This document shows positions 11,654-21,266 of a stretch of 64,000 nucleotides of DNA, piece by piece. The notes under the pieces were generated by a model. The model did no database searches. It saw nothing but the letters and a program-made list of their open reading frames with translations, and had not been told where the DNA came from. Source of the DNA: Streptomyces sp. NBC_00539 (GTDB taxonomy: Bacteria; Actinomycetota; Actinomycetes; Streptomycetales; Streptomycetaceae); NCBI RefSeq assembly GCF_036346105.1, contig NZ_CP107811.1, forward strand, positions 2,052,501 to 2,116,500, in the 5' to 3' direction. The position numbers and the translations under genes were made by a program. The first letter of the stretch is position 1. Each line of letters starts with the position of its first letter.

Positions 11654-14600
11654 GTGAGCCAGATCGTCGTGAAACGCCCGCCCAGGTCGCTGCCCCCGGA
11701 GGTGCCGTCGGACGAGGTGAGGCTGGAGGCTCCGCCGGAACTCCCGCGGGGGCAGCAGGAGGGCATGCTGATGCAGCTCCTGCCGATGCTCGGCATGGGC
11801 TCTTCGGTCGTCTTCTTCTTCATGCCGGGTGCGGCCCCGTTCATGCGCATCATGGGTGTGCTGATGCTGGTGTCCACGGTGGGCATGGTGATCGCCCAGC
11901 TGGTGCGTTACCGGCGCGGTACGCAGGGGCAGATGGCGGACGTGCGCCGTGACTACCTCAAGTACCTTGCGCAGACACGGCGTCAGGTGCGACGGACCGC
12001 GCGGGCGCAGCGCGACGCGCAGCTGTACCTGCACCCGGCCCCGGACCAGTTGTGGTCGGTGGTGGCGGAGGGCTCGCGGCTGTGGGAGCGGCGGGTCGGC
12101 GACGAGGACTTCGGGCAGGCCCGGCTGGGGCTTGGCGCACAGCGCCTGGCGACTGCGCTGGTGGCTCCGGACACCGCTCCGGTGGAGGAACTGGAGCCGT
12201 TGACGGCCGGGGCGATGCAGCGCTTCCTCAAGGTGCACTCCTCACTGGACGGGCTGCCGGTGGCGGTGTCGATCCGGGCGTTCTACCACGTGACGGTGTC
12301 CGGGGAGCCGGAGTCGGCGCGCGGTACGGCGCGGGCGCTGGTGGCACAGCTGGCGACGCTGCACTCCCCCGAGGACCTGATGGTCGCGGTGGTGGCGGCG
12401 CCGGGCGCGGTGCCCTCGTGGGACTGGACGAAGTGGCTGCCGCACACGCAGCTGCCCGGGCAGGTCGACGGGGCGGGCACCAAGCGGCTGTTCGGGGACG
12501 ACCTGGGCGAGCTGGAGGGGCTGCTGGGGTCCCGGCTGGAGGGGCGGCCGCGGTTCAGCCGGGACGTTTCGCCGGTGCTGGACCAGCCGCACCTGGTGGT
12601 CGTGCTCGATGGCGGGATGGTGCCCCCGGACTCGGTGTTCGCGGCCGTCGAGGGCTTGCAGGGCGTAACCATCGTCGAGGTGGTTGCGGGCGAGCTCGAC
12701 GAGCAGCGGGGCGGGCTCTCGGTCGTCGTGCGGCCGGGCCGGCTGCGGCTGGAGTCGGGCTCGGGCGTCGCGTACGAGGGGGTCCCGGACACGCTGTCGC
12801 TGCCGGCGGCGGAGGCCCTGGCACGGCAGTTGGCGCCGCTGCGGACCGGTGGCGGTGACGACGACGAGCCGCTGCTGGCGAACCTGGACTTCACGGACCT
12901 GCTGAACCTGGGCGACGCGGCGCAGGTCGACGTGTCGCGCACCTGGCGGCCGCGGTCGGCCGGCGAGCGGCTGCGCGTGCCGATCGGCGTCGGCGAGGAC
13001 GGCACGCCGGTCATGCTGGACCTCAAGGAGGCCGCGCAGGAGGGCATGGGCCCGCACGGCCTGTGCGTGGGCGCGACGGGTTCGGGCAAGTCGGAGCTGC
13101 TGCGCACGCTGGTGCTGGGGCTGGCGGTCACGCACACCTCGGAGACGCTGAACTTCGTCCTCGCCGACTTCAAGGGCGGTGCGACGTTCACGGGCATGGG
13201 GCAACTGCCGCACGTGGCGGCCGTGATCACCAACCTGGCGGACGACCTGACGCTCGTGGACCGCATGGGCGACTCGATCCGCGGCGAGTTGCAGCGCCGC
13301 CAGGAGCTGCTGCGCTCGGCGGGCAACTACGCGAACATCCACGACTACGAGAAGGCGCGCGCGGCGGGTGCCCCGCTGGAGCCGCTGGCCTCGCTGGTGC
13401 TGGTCATCGACGAGTTCAGCGAGCTGCTGACGGCGAAGCCGGACTTCATCGACATGTTCATCCAGATCGGCCGGATCGGCCGTTCGCTGGGCGTGCACCT
13501 GCTGCTGGCCTCGCAGCGGCTGGAGGAGGGCAAGCTGCGCGGCCTGGACACGTACCTGTCGTACCGGATCGGTCTGCGGACGTTCTCGGCGGCGGAGTCC
13601 CGGACGGCGATCGGCGTGCCGGACGCGTACCACCTGCCGTCGGTCCCGGGTTCGGGGTACTTGAAGTTCGGCACCGACGAGATGACCCGCTTCAAGGCGG
13701 CGTACGTCTCGGGCACCTACCGCTCGGGCGGCCCGGACCTGGCGGTGGGGCCGTTCCCGGTGGAGCGGCGGCCCGCGCTGTTCACGGCGGCGCCGGTGCC
13801 GGTGGTGTACGCGGCTCCGGACCCGGCGTACCTCGCGGCGCAGGAGACGCGGGGCGACGACGCGCTCGCGGACACGGTGCTGGACGTGATCGTGGGCCGG
13901 CTGGAGGGGCAGGGCGTGCCGGCGCACCAGGTGTGGCTGCCGCCGCTCGACCAGGCGCCGCCGCTGGACCAGTTGCTGCCGGCGCTGGCGCCCAGCGGGA
14001 CGAGGGGCCTGCACGCGCAGGGGTACACGCGGCCCGGCGGCCTCGTCGTACCGCTCGGCCTCATCGACAAGCCGTTCGAGCAGCGGCGCGAGGTGCTGTA
14101 CCGGGACTTCTCGGGGGCGGCGGGCCACATGATGGTGGTCGGCGGCCCGCAGTCGGGCAAGTCGACGCTGATGCGGACGCTGATCTCCTCGTTCGCGCTG
14201 ACGCACACCCCCGCAGAGGTGCAGTTCTACGGGCTGGACTTCGGCGGCGGCTCCCTCTCGTCGGTCGCGGACCTGCCGCACGTGGGCGGGATCGCCTCAC
14301 GGCTGGACCCGGAACGGGTGCGGCGTACGGTCGCGGAGGTGGCGGGGGTGCTGAACCGCCGCGAGGAATTCTTCCGCGCCAACGGCATCGACTCGATCGG
14401 CACCTACCGGCGCCGGCGCGCGGCCGGGGAGCTGCCGGGCGAGGCGTGGGGCGACGTGTTCCTCGTGGTCGACGGCTGGGGCGGTTTCCGGGGCGAGTAC
14501 GAGGGCCTGGAGCAGGTCGTCACGGACATCGCGTCCCGGGGTCTGGGATACGGCATCCACGTGGTGGTCACGGCAGCGCGGTACATGGAGGTCCGGGCCG

Positions 14601-15613
14601 CGCTCAAGGACCAGATCCTGAGCCGGCTGGAGCTGCGGCTCGGTGACGTCATGGACTCCGAGTTCGACCGCAGGGTCGCCGCGAACGTCCCGACGGGGAT
14701 GCCGGGCCGCGGTCAGGTGCCGGAGAAGCTGCACTTCCTGGGCGCGCTGCCGCGCATCGACGGGTCGCACAGCGCGGAGGACCTCTCGGAGGGCACGGCC
14801 GCGTTCGTGGCGGCGGTCAAGGAGACCTGGGCGGGGCCCTCGGCCCCGGGGGTGCGGCTGCTGCCGAGGCTGCTGCACGCGGACCAGCTGCCCAAGGGCG
14901 GCGAGTTCCCGGGGCAGGGGATCTCGATCGGTGTGGACGAGACGGACCTGGAGCCGGTGTTCATCGACTTCGAGACCGACCCGTTCTTCCTGGTCTTCGG
15001 CGAGAGCGAGTCGGGCAAGACGAACCTGCTGCGGCTCATCGCGCAGCGGATCGCCGAGCGGTACAGCCCCGACCAGGCCAAGCTGGTCGTCGGCGACTAC
15101 CGGCGCAGTCTGCTCGGGGCGCTGCCGGAGGAGCACCTCCTGGAGTACGCGCCGATGGCGAACTCGCTGCAGATGCACATGGAGGCGCTGGGCGGGGTGT
15201 TCTCCCGCAGGCAGCCGCCGGACGACGTCACCCCGCAGCAGCTGCGCGACCGCAGCTGGTGGACGGGCCCCGACGTCTTCATCATCATCGACGACTACGA
15301 CCTCGTGGCCACCAGCCAGGGCAATCCGCTCACGCAGCTGGTGGAGTTCCTGCCCTTCGCCCGGGACACGGGCGTGCGCTTCATCATCGCGCGCAATTCC
15401 GCCGGTGCCTCGCGGGCGCTGTACGAGCCGTTCATGCAGCGGATCAAGGAGCTGGGGGCGCAGGGCGTGGTGCTCTCCGGCGACCCGTCCGAAGGGGACC
15501 TGCTGGGCAACGTCAGGCCGCGTCCGCTGCCTCCGGGGCGGGGCTACTCCGTCTCGCGCAGGCGCGGTACGTCACTGGTCCAGATCGGGCGGCTGCCCGT
15601 CCAGGGGGCGTGA
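11654..15613 (+). CDS. eccC: Type VII secretion motor ATPase EccC (three FtsK/SpoIIIE domains)
   Basis: Energises export of WXG100 substrates. 1,319 aa, EccCa and EccCb fused in one chain. Seen: two membrane helices near residues 40-85, then three ATPase domains with Walker A motifs GATGSGKS (473-480), GGPQSGKS (830-837) and GESESGKT (1116-1123). Walker B is LVLVIDEFSEL in domain 1, VFLVVDGWGGF in domain 2 and VFIIIDDYDLV in domain 3, so only the first keeps the catalytic D-E pair, as known for characterised EccC. GTG at 11654 chosen because the product begins SQIVVKRPPR as in the family; GAGGGA lies upstream. DUF397 gene follows. Confidence 0.95.
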   Translation: MSQIVVKRPPRSLPPEVPSDEVRLEAPPELPRGQQEGMLMQLLPMLGMGSSVVFFFMPGAAPFMRIMGVLMLVSTVGMVIAQLVRYRRGTQGQMADVRRDYLKYLAQTRRQVRRTARAQRDAQLYLHPAPDQLWSVVAEGSRLWERRVGDEDFGQARLGLGAQRLATALVAPDTAPVEELEPLTAGAMQRFLKVHSSLDGLPVAVSIRAFYHVTVSGEPESARGTARALVAQLATLHSPEDLMVAVVAAPGAVPSWDWTKWLPHTQLPGQVDGAGTKRLFGDDLGELEGLLGSRLEGRPRFSRDVSPVLDQPHLVVVLDGGMVPPDSVFAAVEGLQGVTIVEVVAGELDEQRGGLSVVVRPGRLRLESGSGVAYEGVPDTLSLPAAEALARQLAPLRTGGGDDDEPLLANLDFTDLLNLGDAAQVDVSRTWRPRSAGERLRVPIGVGEDGTPVMLDLKEAAQEGMGPHGLCVGATGSGKSELLRTLVLGLAVTHTSETLNFVLADFKGGATFTGMGQLPHVAAVITNLADDLTLVDRMGDSIRGELQRRQELLRSAGNYANIHDYEKARAAGAPLEPLASLVLVIDEFSELLTAKPDFIDMFIQIGRIGRSLGVHLLLASQRLEEGKLRGLDTYLSYRIGLRTFSAAESRTAIGVPDAYHLPSVPGSGYLKFGTDEMTRFKAAYVSGTYRSGGPDLAVGPFPVERRPALFTAAPVPVVYAAPDPAYLAAQETRGDDALADTVLDVIVGRLEGQGVPAHQVWLPPLDQAPPLDQLLPALAPSGTRGLHAQGYTRPGGLVVPLGLIDKPFEQRREVLYRDFSGAAGHMMVVGGPQSGKSTLMRTLISSFALTHTPAEVQFYGLDFGGGSLSSVADLPHVGGIASRLDPERVRRTVAEVAGVLNRREEFFRANGIDSIGTYRRRRAAGELPGEAWGDVFLVVDGWGGFRGEYEGLEQVVTDIASRGLGYGIHVVVTAARYMEVRAALKDQILSRLELRLGDVMDSEFDRRVAANVPTGMPGRGQVPEKLHFLGALPRIDGSHSAEDLSEGTAAFVAAVKETWAGPSAPGVRLLPRLLHADQLPKGGEFPGQGISIGVDETDLEPVFIDFETDPFFLVFGESESGKTNLLRLIAQRIAERYSPDQAKLVVGDYRRSLLGALPEEHLLEYAPMANSLQMHMEALGGVFSRRQPPDDVTPQQLRDRSWWTGPDVFIIIDDYDLVATSQGNPLTQLVEFLPFARDTGVRFIIARNSAGASRALYEPFMQRIKELGAQGVVLSGDPSEGDLLGNVRPRPLPPGRGYSVSRRRGTSLVQIGRLPVQGA

Positions 15614-15702
15614 GAAGCGCGAACGTCGCCCACTGCGCCGCCCCGGCACCGATAATCGGGGCAGAACGCTGCACCGCAGTCGCACGAAGGGAAGGCCGCG
15701 CC

Positions 15703-15936
15703 ATGGGGTCCCAGCAGGAGAAGGACGAGCTGTACGCGCTCGACATCAGCGGCGTCGAGTGGGAGGGCCCGCCCGGGACCAGCCCCGACGAGGAGCGCGT
15801 GGAGATCGCGAAGCTGCCCGACGGGGCGGTGGCGATGCGGTCGTCGCTGGACCGGGAGACCGTGCTGCGGTACACGGCGGCCGAGTGGGAGGCGTTCGTG
15901 CTCGGCGCCCGGGACGGCGAGTTCGACCTGCGCTGA
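15703..15936 (+). CDS. DUF397-like small protein
   Basis: 77 aa, ATG at 15703 with GAAGGGAAGG upstream. The C-terminal half (VEIAKLPDGAVAMRSS then LRYTAAEWEAFVLGARDGEFD) fits DUF397, small actinobacterial proteins usually encoded beside an Xre-type regulator. No such regulator is adjacent here; it sits between eccC and the WXG100 genes, 89 bp after eccC. Function unknown. Confidence 0.75.
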   Translation: MGSQQEKDELYALDISGVEWEGPPGTSPDEERVEIAKLPDGAVAMRSSLDRETVLRYTAAEWEAFVLGARDGEFDLR

Positions 15937-15962
15937 CCCGGTTCGGGACGGCTCGGAACGCG

Positions 15963-15997
15963 CGAAGGGGCGCGCCCGGTGCGGGCGCGCCCCTTCG
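15963..15997. terminator. Bidirectional terminator in the type VII locus
   Basis: Perfect 15-bp arms 15963-15977 and 15983-15997 with a 5-nt loop, between the plus-strand DUF397 gene and the converging esxB-like gene. Confidence 0.85.
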
Positions 15998-16013
15998 GGG
16001 TGTGGCGGGGGAC

Positions 16014-16322
16014 TCAGTAGGCCTCGGTGAACAGGCGCGAGGCCTTGATGTCCGTGGCGTGGTAGTCGCCCTTGCCGCGCTCGATGAGCTGGGCGACGGT
16101 CTCCAGCTGCTTGTGCATGTGGTCGGCGGCGGCCTTGTACTTCTTCTGGAGGGCGACGTACTCGCGGTGCGCCTCACCGTCCCAGGTGTCCGTGACGACC
16201 TTGACGGCGGTGTCCATCTCGTCCAGGTCCTTGAGGATGTTCTGCGACACCACGCGGATGCGGTCCGCCATCTGCTGGACGCTTTCGTACCTGACCTTGG
16301 TGTGGCCGTCGTTACCGGACAT
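16014..16322 (-). CDS. esxB: WXG100 protein, EsxB (CFP-10)-like
   Basis: 102-aa helical-hairpin substrate of the ESX system. Seen: W47-D48-G49 at the turn and a C-terminal YHATD at residues 87-91, which fits the YxxxD/E export signal carried by the CFP-10-like partner. ATG at 16322. It lies 45 bp downstream of the esxA-like gene on the same strand, so the two are presumably co-expressed and form a heterodimer recognised by EccC through the YxxxD tail. Confidence 0.9.
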   Translation of the reverse strand: MSGNDGHTKVRYESVQQMADRIRVVSQNILKDLDEMDTAVKVVTDTWDGEAHREYVALQKKYKAAADHMHKQLETVAQLIERGKGDYHATDIKASRLFTEAY

Positions 16323-16367
16323 GGTCTACTCCTTCGCGCTGGGGCGTTGTGGGCAACGGGGCCTTGA

Positions 16368-16688
16368 TCAGAGGTTGTTGAGGCCGGACTTGTTGGCGGC
16401 GGCGAAAGCCTGACGCACGTCCTCGTCCTGGGCGTTGCTCAGGTTCTTCGTCTCCGACACCGCGTGGTGCAGGACGCCGAGCAGCCGGCGGATCTTGTCG
16501 TGGTCGGTGTTGATGTCCTCCTGCGCCTTGACGAAGCCTCCGGCGCCCACGCCGGTCCAGCCCGCGCTCACCGTCGCGATGATGTCGGCCAGTTCACGCG
16601 ACTGCCGCGACACGGCCTCGGCCGTCTCGGAGATCCTGTTGGCCGCCTTGACGACCGGATCGTCCGCAAGTCCGAAATTGCTCGTCAT
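16368..16688 (-). CDS. esxA: WXG100 protein, EsxA (ESAT-6)-like
   Basis: 106 aa. W44-T45-G46 at the hairpin turn between two amphipathic helices; no tyrosine and therefore no YxxxD/E signal, consistent with being the partner that depends on the EsxB-like protein for targeting. ATG at 16686-16688 preceded by GAGGAGC; the frame continues upstream but without a better start. A 213-bp gap to mycP likely holds the esxAB promoter. Confidence 0.9.
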   Translation of the reverse strand: MTSNFGLADDPVVKAANRISETAEAVSRQSRELADIIATVSAGWTGVGAGGFVKAQEDINTDHDKIRRLLGVLHHAVSETKNLSNAQDEDVRQAFAAANKSGLNNL

Positions 16689-16901
16689 CCGAAGCTCCTC
16701 ACTTCTCAATTCGCCGGCCGAACCGGCGGACTGCGTGGCGGAGCGGGTGTTCCCGGCGCGGAAACGAGCACGCGCCCACGGAAATCCCCCTCCGCTCCAC
16801 GCCATCCCCCGATCACAGTCGTGAAGCCTGCCGTCACTCTAGCCAGTTCACCGCGGGGCCCCAACACCGGTACTGCGTAGCGCCGGTGAACCGGTAGGCG
16901 G

Positions 16902-18155
16902 TCACCGCACGGGGCGTCGGCGCCTGCGGGCGTCGCGCATGACGGTGGCGGTACCCGCGATGACGGCGATGAGTACGACGGCGGTTCCCAGGGCGTACGT
17001 ACCGAACCGCTCCTCCCGCTCCTGCACGGTCTCGGTGAGGTGCAGCCCGGCCGCTTGGGGCGCGGCCGCGGGCGGCGGGCCCGGGTCCGGGACGGGGGCC
17101 TTGGGGGCTTCGCCGTCCTGGGTGAGGGCCCGTACCGGGTCGACCACGCCCCAGCCGACGTAGTCGTCGTGGCCGTTCACGGAGCGTTCGGCGGTGTTCT
17201 CGATCTGCCAGACGATCTGCTGCACGCTCCAGTCCGGGTGCGCGGCCCGCAGCAGGGCGGCGACTCCGGCGACGTAGGGGGCGGAGAAGCTCGTGCCGTT
17301 GTCCAGGCACTGGCCGAAGCCGGGGACGGTGGAGACCATGTCGACGCCGGGGGCCGCGACGCCGATGAAGTCGCCGGGCTGGGAGAAGGCGGCCCGCTCG
17401 TTGTTGCGGTCGGAGGCGGCGACGGCGAGGACCCCGGGGAAGGCCGCCGGGTAGGTCTTGCGCTTCTGCCCGGTGAGGCCGTCGTTGCCGGCGGAGGCGA
17501 CGACCACGACCTTCGCTTCGATGGCCCGCTGGACCGCCTTGGCGAGGTCGGAGTCCGCGCTCAGCGGGACGTCGGTGTCCTGGGAGATGTTGATGACCTG
17601 GGCGCCCTTGGACACCGCGTGGTCGATCGCCTGGGCGAGGGTGGCGGCGTTGCCGTTGCCCTGCCCGTCGTTCTGCCGGATCGGGATGACGGTGGCTTCC
17701 GGGGCGAGACCCACGAAGCCGGTGCCGGCCTGGGGTCGGGCGGCGATCAGGCCGGCGACCCTGGTGCCGTGACCCACGGTGTCGTTGGTGCCGTCACCGC
17801 CCTTGGGGTCGACGAAGTCCTTGCCCGCGCCGGTGTCGAGGGCGCCGCCGAGCTGCGGGTTGACCCGGTCCACGCCGGTGTCGATCACCGCGACGCGGAC
17901 GCCCTTGCCGCGGGTGCGGGCCCACAGGGCGTCCAGGAGCAGCCGTTGCAGGGCCCAGGGCCGGTCGGCGATCTGCTGCTTCATCGGGAAGGTGCACTCG
18001 CCCCCGCCGGCGAGGGACAGCGCGCCCGGGGACCCCGGGGCGGCGGGGCCCGTACCGCACGCCGCGACGAGGGCCAGGACTGAGCTCAGGAGCAGGCTCC
18101 GCACGGCCGTGGCGCGGCGCCCGGACGGTTGCTGTGGCATCGGCGGCATCCTCAC
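16902..18155 (-). CDS. mycP: Type VII secretion-associated subtilisin-like protease (mycosin)
   Basis: S8 serine protease of ESX loci. Catalytic triad visible as D92 (VIDTGVD), H129 (GHGTRVAG) and S289 (NGTSFSAP), with oxyanion N224 (SAGND). 417 aa. The N-terminal signal ends in a lipobox-like VAAC (C33), and a transmembrane helix near residues 388-408 followed by an arginine-rich tail anchors the C-terminus, the usual mycosin topology; proline-rich linker between. GTG at 18153-18155 overlaps the eccB stop (GTGA). ATGs at 18149 and 18140 are alternative starts. Confidence 0.92.
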   Translation of the reverse strand: MRMPPMPQQPSGRRATAVRSLLLSSVLALVAACGTGPAAPGSPGALSLAGGGECTFPMKQQIADRPWALQRLLLDALWARTRGKGVRVAVIDTGVDRVNPQLGGALDTGAGKDFVDPKGGDGTNDTVGHGTRVAGLIAARPQAGTGFVGLAPEATVIPIRQNDGQGNGNAATLAQAIDHAVSKGAQVINISQDTDVPLSADSDLAKAVQRAIEAKVVVVASAGNDGLTGQKRKTYPAAFPGVLAVAASDRNNERAAFSQPGDFIGVAAPGVDMVSTVPGFGQCLDNGTSFSAPYVAGVAALLRAAHPDWSVQQIVWQIENTAERSVNGHDDYVGWGVVDPVRALTQDGEAPKAPVPDPGPPPAAAPQAAGLHLTETVQEREERFGTYALGTAVVLIAVIAGTATVMRDARRRRRPVR

Positions 18156-19729
18156 GAACCCTGCGGCTGACGGGCGGAGTTGGTGTCCAGGCGCGGCCCC
18201 TTGGAGAGGAACTCCGACCAGGCGATGGGCACCATGGCCGGGGTGACCCCGCCGTAGCCCAGCCGGATCTGCGCCTGGCTCGCCTCGGGCCGGCCGTCGC
18301 CCGCGCCCGGCTGCTTGGGGCCGCCGGCGCCGATCCCGGACTGCTCCGCGTCACTGTCGCCGTTGGCCTGGACGGCGTACCGCAGACCCGTGTCGGTGAC
18401 CAGGAACGTGGAGCCGCCGGCCGTGGTCTGGCGGCCCTGGACCTGGGTGTAGAGCAGGCCCGAGCCCGGGGTGACGTACGCGCCGGTACCGCCGGCGGTG
18501 ATGTCGACGGGGAAGCCGGTGCCCGCCCAGGTGCTCAGCGTGGGGTTGCCCTGGCCGTCGACGGAGCGCAGCACCGCGCAGACCGTGTCGCGCAGGGCGG
18601 CGCCGGACGCCGGGCCGGGGGCGGCGGTCACCCGGTTGACCTGGGAGACCCTGCGCTGGGGCCACTTGGCGTCGTTCTTGAACGGGGTGGCGTCCGGGTT
18701 GAGGGACTGCAGGTCCACCTCGTGGGCCTTGCCGTGCATGTCGAGGCCGTCGGCCGCGGGCGCCGAGATCAGCAGCCAGGCCACGAACTCCGAGACGGGT
18801 GCGACCCGGTCGGGCAGGACGACGTAGTACTGGGTGCCGGAACCGGTCTGGGCGGTCAGCACCATGCCGACCTTGCTGTCGGCGGTGCCCAGACCCTGCA
18901 CGGCGGCCTTCTCGCCCGCCCTGCCGGGCAGTTGCGGGAAGGCCAGGTCGTCGCCGGGGGTGAGGGTGGCGAGCCACTGTTCGGTGACCGGCTGGGGAGT
19001 GGCGCCGGTGCCGACCAGGGCCGTCGTGATCGTCGCCGCGTCGGCGTTGCCCTCGGGGAACCGGTACTTGGTGCCGGCCGCGTCGACCAGGTAGCGCTCC
19101 TTGGCGCCGCCGGTGTTCTGCACGTACAGCACCTGCGTCTCGGTGGTCTTGCGGCCGTCGTCCATCAGACGCGCCTCCCGGTCGGCGAGGACGAACGCGG
19201 CGGTCTGGACGCCCTTGCCGTTGCCGCCGGGCTGCTGGCAGACGGCCCAGCGCTTGGCCTTGCCCGCGTCGGCCGGGGCGGGCAGCCGGTCGGGGGCGTA
19301 GGGGATGCCTATGATCGGGCCCCGCGGCGGCTTGCCCGCGTCAAGGATCTTGTCGTCGATCTGGACGACCTTGAACTTCGCGGGATCCAGCAGCAGTCGG
19401 GCGGACGCCAGGTTCAGCACGGGGTGCAGCCTGGTCTGGTCCTTGCCGTTGACCTTCGTGGTCAGGACCACGTACCGGGTGGTCGACTGCTTGCCGACGA
19501 TGACCTGCGTGCCGGGCTCGTCCCAGCCCTTGGGCGCCTGCGGTTTGAACATCCCCCAGGCGCCGAAGCCCGCGACCACGAGGGCGCCGACCACCAGGCC
19601 GGGGACCACGGCGCGCAGCGGGCGGGGCGCGCCTTCCTCGGTACCGGTGGCGGAGGGCTGGAGGAACGCTGCCACCGTGCGCCGCTTCGCGAAGGTGTAC
19701 GCGTTGAGTTCATCACGCCGTGATGCCAT
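18152..19729 (-). CDS. eccB: Type VII secretion protein EccB
   Basis: Bitopic membrane core subunit with a large extracytoplasmic domain. Seen: MASRRDELNAYTFAKRRTVA, typical for EccB, one transmembrane helix around residues 43-62, then the repeat-rich periplasmic-type domain with LNLASARLLL and a conserved cysteine pair (C169 region and DTVCAVL). 525 aa, family length. ATG at 19727-19729. Coupled to mycP by a GTGA overlap; divergent from eccE across 250 bp. Confidence 0.93.
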   Translation of the reverse strand: MASRRDELNAYTFAKRRTVAAFLQPSATGTEEGAPRPLRAVVPGLVVGALVVAGFGAWGMFKPQAPKGWDEPGTQVIVGKQSTTRYVVLTTKVNGKDQTRLHPVLNLASARLLLDPAKFKVVQIDDKILDAGKPPRGPIIGIPYAPDRLPAPADAGKAKRWAVCQQPGGNGKGVQTAAFVLADREARLMDDGRKTTETQVLYVQNTGGAKERYLVDAAGTKYRFPEGNADAATITTALVGTGATPQPVTEQWLATLTPGDDLAFPQLPGRAGEKAAVQGLGTADSKVGMVLTAQTGSGTQYYVVLPDRVAPVSEFVAWLLISAPAADGLDMHGKAHEVDLQSLNPDATPFKNDAKWPQRRVSQVNRVTAAPGPASGAALRDTVCAVLRSVDGQGNPTLSTWAGTGFPVDITAGGTGAYVTPGSGLLYTQVQGRQTTAGGSTFLVTDTGLRYAVQANGDSDAEQSGIGAGGPKQPGAGDGRPEASQAQIRLGYGGVTPAMVPIAWSEFLSKGPRLDTNSARQPQGS

Positions 19730-19979
19730 GACCGCCTGCTTCTCGCCGCACGGCCCGGCGGACTCCCGTGCCCCGGGCCTCGATGATCGGACCGGGGACC
19801 TACTATGCCTCTTGACGGACGGTATGCACGGCCCGGGTAGGCTCGGTCGGCCGCCGCGCGGCCTGCGGACCGGCGCGGTCAGGGCTCTTCGGGGCGGATC
19901 CGGCAGACTTCGAGAGGGCGGCGGCGACCCGCCGCGCCGCAGCGTACGGGGCCCGCCCCCGGGATGGGGAGGTGCGCGA

Positions 19980-21266
19980 GTGACGGCCACCGCGACGCAG
20001 CCACGAACGGCCCCGGCGGCACCGGCCACACCGGCGCGCACCGGGGTCACACCGCATCCGCGGTCCACCCCGGGCCGGTTCGGGCCGTTCCGGCTGCAAC
20101 AGCTGGTGCTCCTCCAGATCGCGGCCGCCGCCCTGCTGGTGGCCTGGGTGGTGGAACCGCTGCTGCTGGTGCCCGCCGGGGTACTGGCGCTGGTCCTGGT
20201 GCCGCTCGCGCTCGTACGCCGGCACCAGCGCTCCCTGCCCGAGTGGATCGGGGGCGCGCTCGCCCTGCGCACGCGGCGCCGCCGGGCCGCGGCACGCTCC
20301 GTACCGGCCGGCGTCGAGCCGGGGCTGGCTCCGCTGGTCGAGGCCGAACCCGCCCTGCGGACGCTGACGTTCAGCGACCGTGACCGCCGGCCGGTCGGCA
20401 TGGTCGGCGACGGCACGTTCCTGACGGCCGTCGTCCAGGTGGACATGGACGCCACCGCCCTGCGGCCCGACCGGGGGACGCGCCCGCTGCCGCTGGGGCT
20501 CGTCCGGGACGTCCTCGAAGTCGACGGGATCCGGCTGGAGAGCGCCCAGTTGGTGCAGCACACGCAGCCGGCGCCCGCCCCGCACCTGCCGCCCCAGGCG
20601 ATGGCCACCCGCAACTACGCCCCGCTCCAGGCCAGTACGGGCGCGCCGGCGGTACGGCTGACGTGGATCGCGCTCAAGCTCGACCCGGAGCTGTGCCCGG
20701 AGGCGGTCACGGCGCGCGGCGGCGGACTGGGCGGCGCGCAGCGGTGCCTGGTGCGGATCGCGGACCAGCTGGCGAGCCGGCTGACCGGCGCCGGGTTCCG
20801 GGCGGTGGTGCTGACCGAGCAGGAGCTGACGGGCGCGCTGGCCACGTCCTCCTGCGCGAATCCGATGGCGATCACCCAGGCCGGCCGGTCCTCGGGCACG
20901 GGCCGCCGCACGGAGGAGACGGCGCGCACGTGGCGCTGCGACGACCGGCGGCACACGACGTACTGGATAGGCCGCTGGCCGCAGTTGGGCGGGGCGGGCG
21001 CGGCGGCGCTGCCGCAGTTCGTGGCGCTGCTCACGTCACTGCCCGCGCTCGCGACGAACTTCAGCCTGACGATCGCCCCCGCCGAGCGGCAGGGCGTGAC
21101 GCTGACCGGGCACGTTCGGGTGACGGGGCGCAGCGACGAGGAACTGGTGGCCGCCCGCCGCGAACTGGAGCGGACGGCGCGCGGCATCAGGACCGGGCTC
21201 GTCCGGCTGGACCGCGAACAGGTACCGGGCCTGCTGGCCTCGCTGCCACTGGGAGGAGCACGATGA
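19980..21266 (+). CDS. eccE: Type VII secretion protein EccE
   Basis: Peripheral membrane subunit of the ESX complex. 428 aa: proline/alanine-rich start, two adjacent transmembrane helices (about residues 40-75) and a soluble domain containing RNYAPLQAS and the conserved CDDRRHTTYWIGRWP stretch. GTG at 19980 has GGGGAGGTG upstream and agrees with the start of similarity. Overlaps the next gene by ATGA. Confidence 0.88.
   Translation: MTATATQPRTAPAAPATPARTGVTPHPRSTPGRFGPFRLQQLVLLQIAAAALLVAWVVEPLLLVPAGVLALVLVPLALVRRHQRSLPEWIGGALALRTRRRRAAARSVPAGVEPGLAPLVEAEPALRTLTFSDRDRRPVGMVGDGTFLTAVVQVDMDATALRPDRGTRPLPLGLVRDVLEVDGIRLESAQLVQHTQPAPAPHLPPQAMATRNYAPLQASTGAPAVRLTWIALKLDPELCPEAVTARGGGLGGAQRCLVRIADQLASRLTGAGFRAVVLTEQELTGALATSSCANPMAITQAGRSSGTGRRTEETARTWRCDDRRHTTYWIGRWPQLGGAGAAALPQFVALLTSLPALATNFSLTIAPAERQGVTLTGHVRVTGRSDEELVAARRELERTARGIRTGLVRLDREQVPGLLASLPLGGAR

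Noticed and set aside
19805-19850. sigma-70-type promoter for eccE (TTGACG and TAGGCT)
   Set aside because: Spacing of about 20 bp is too long for a confident call.
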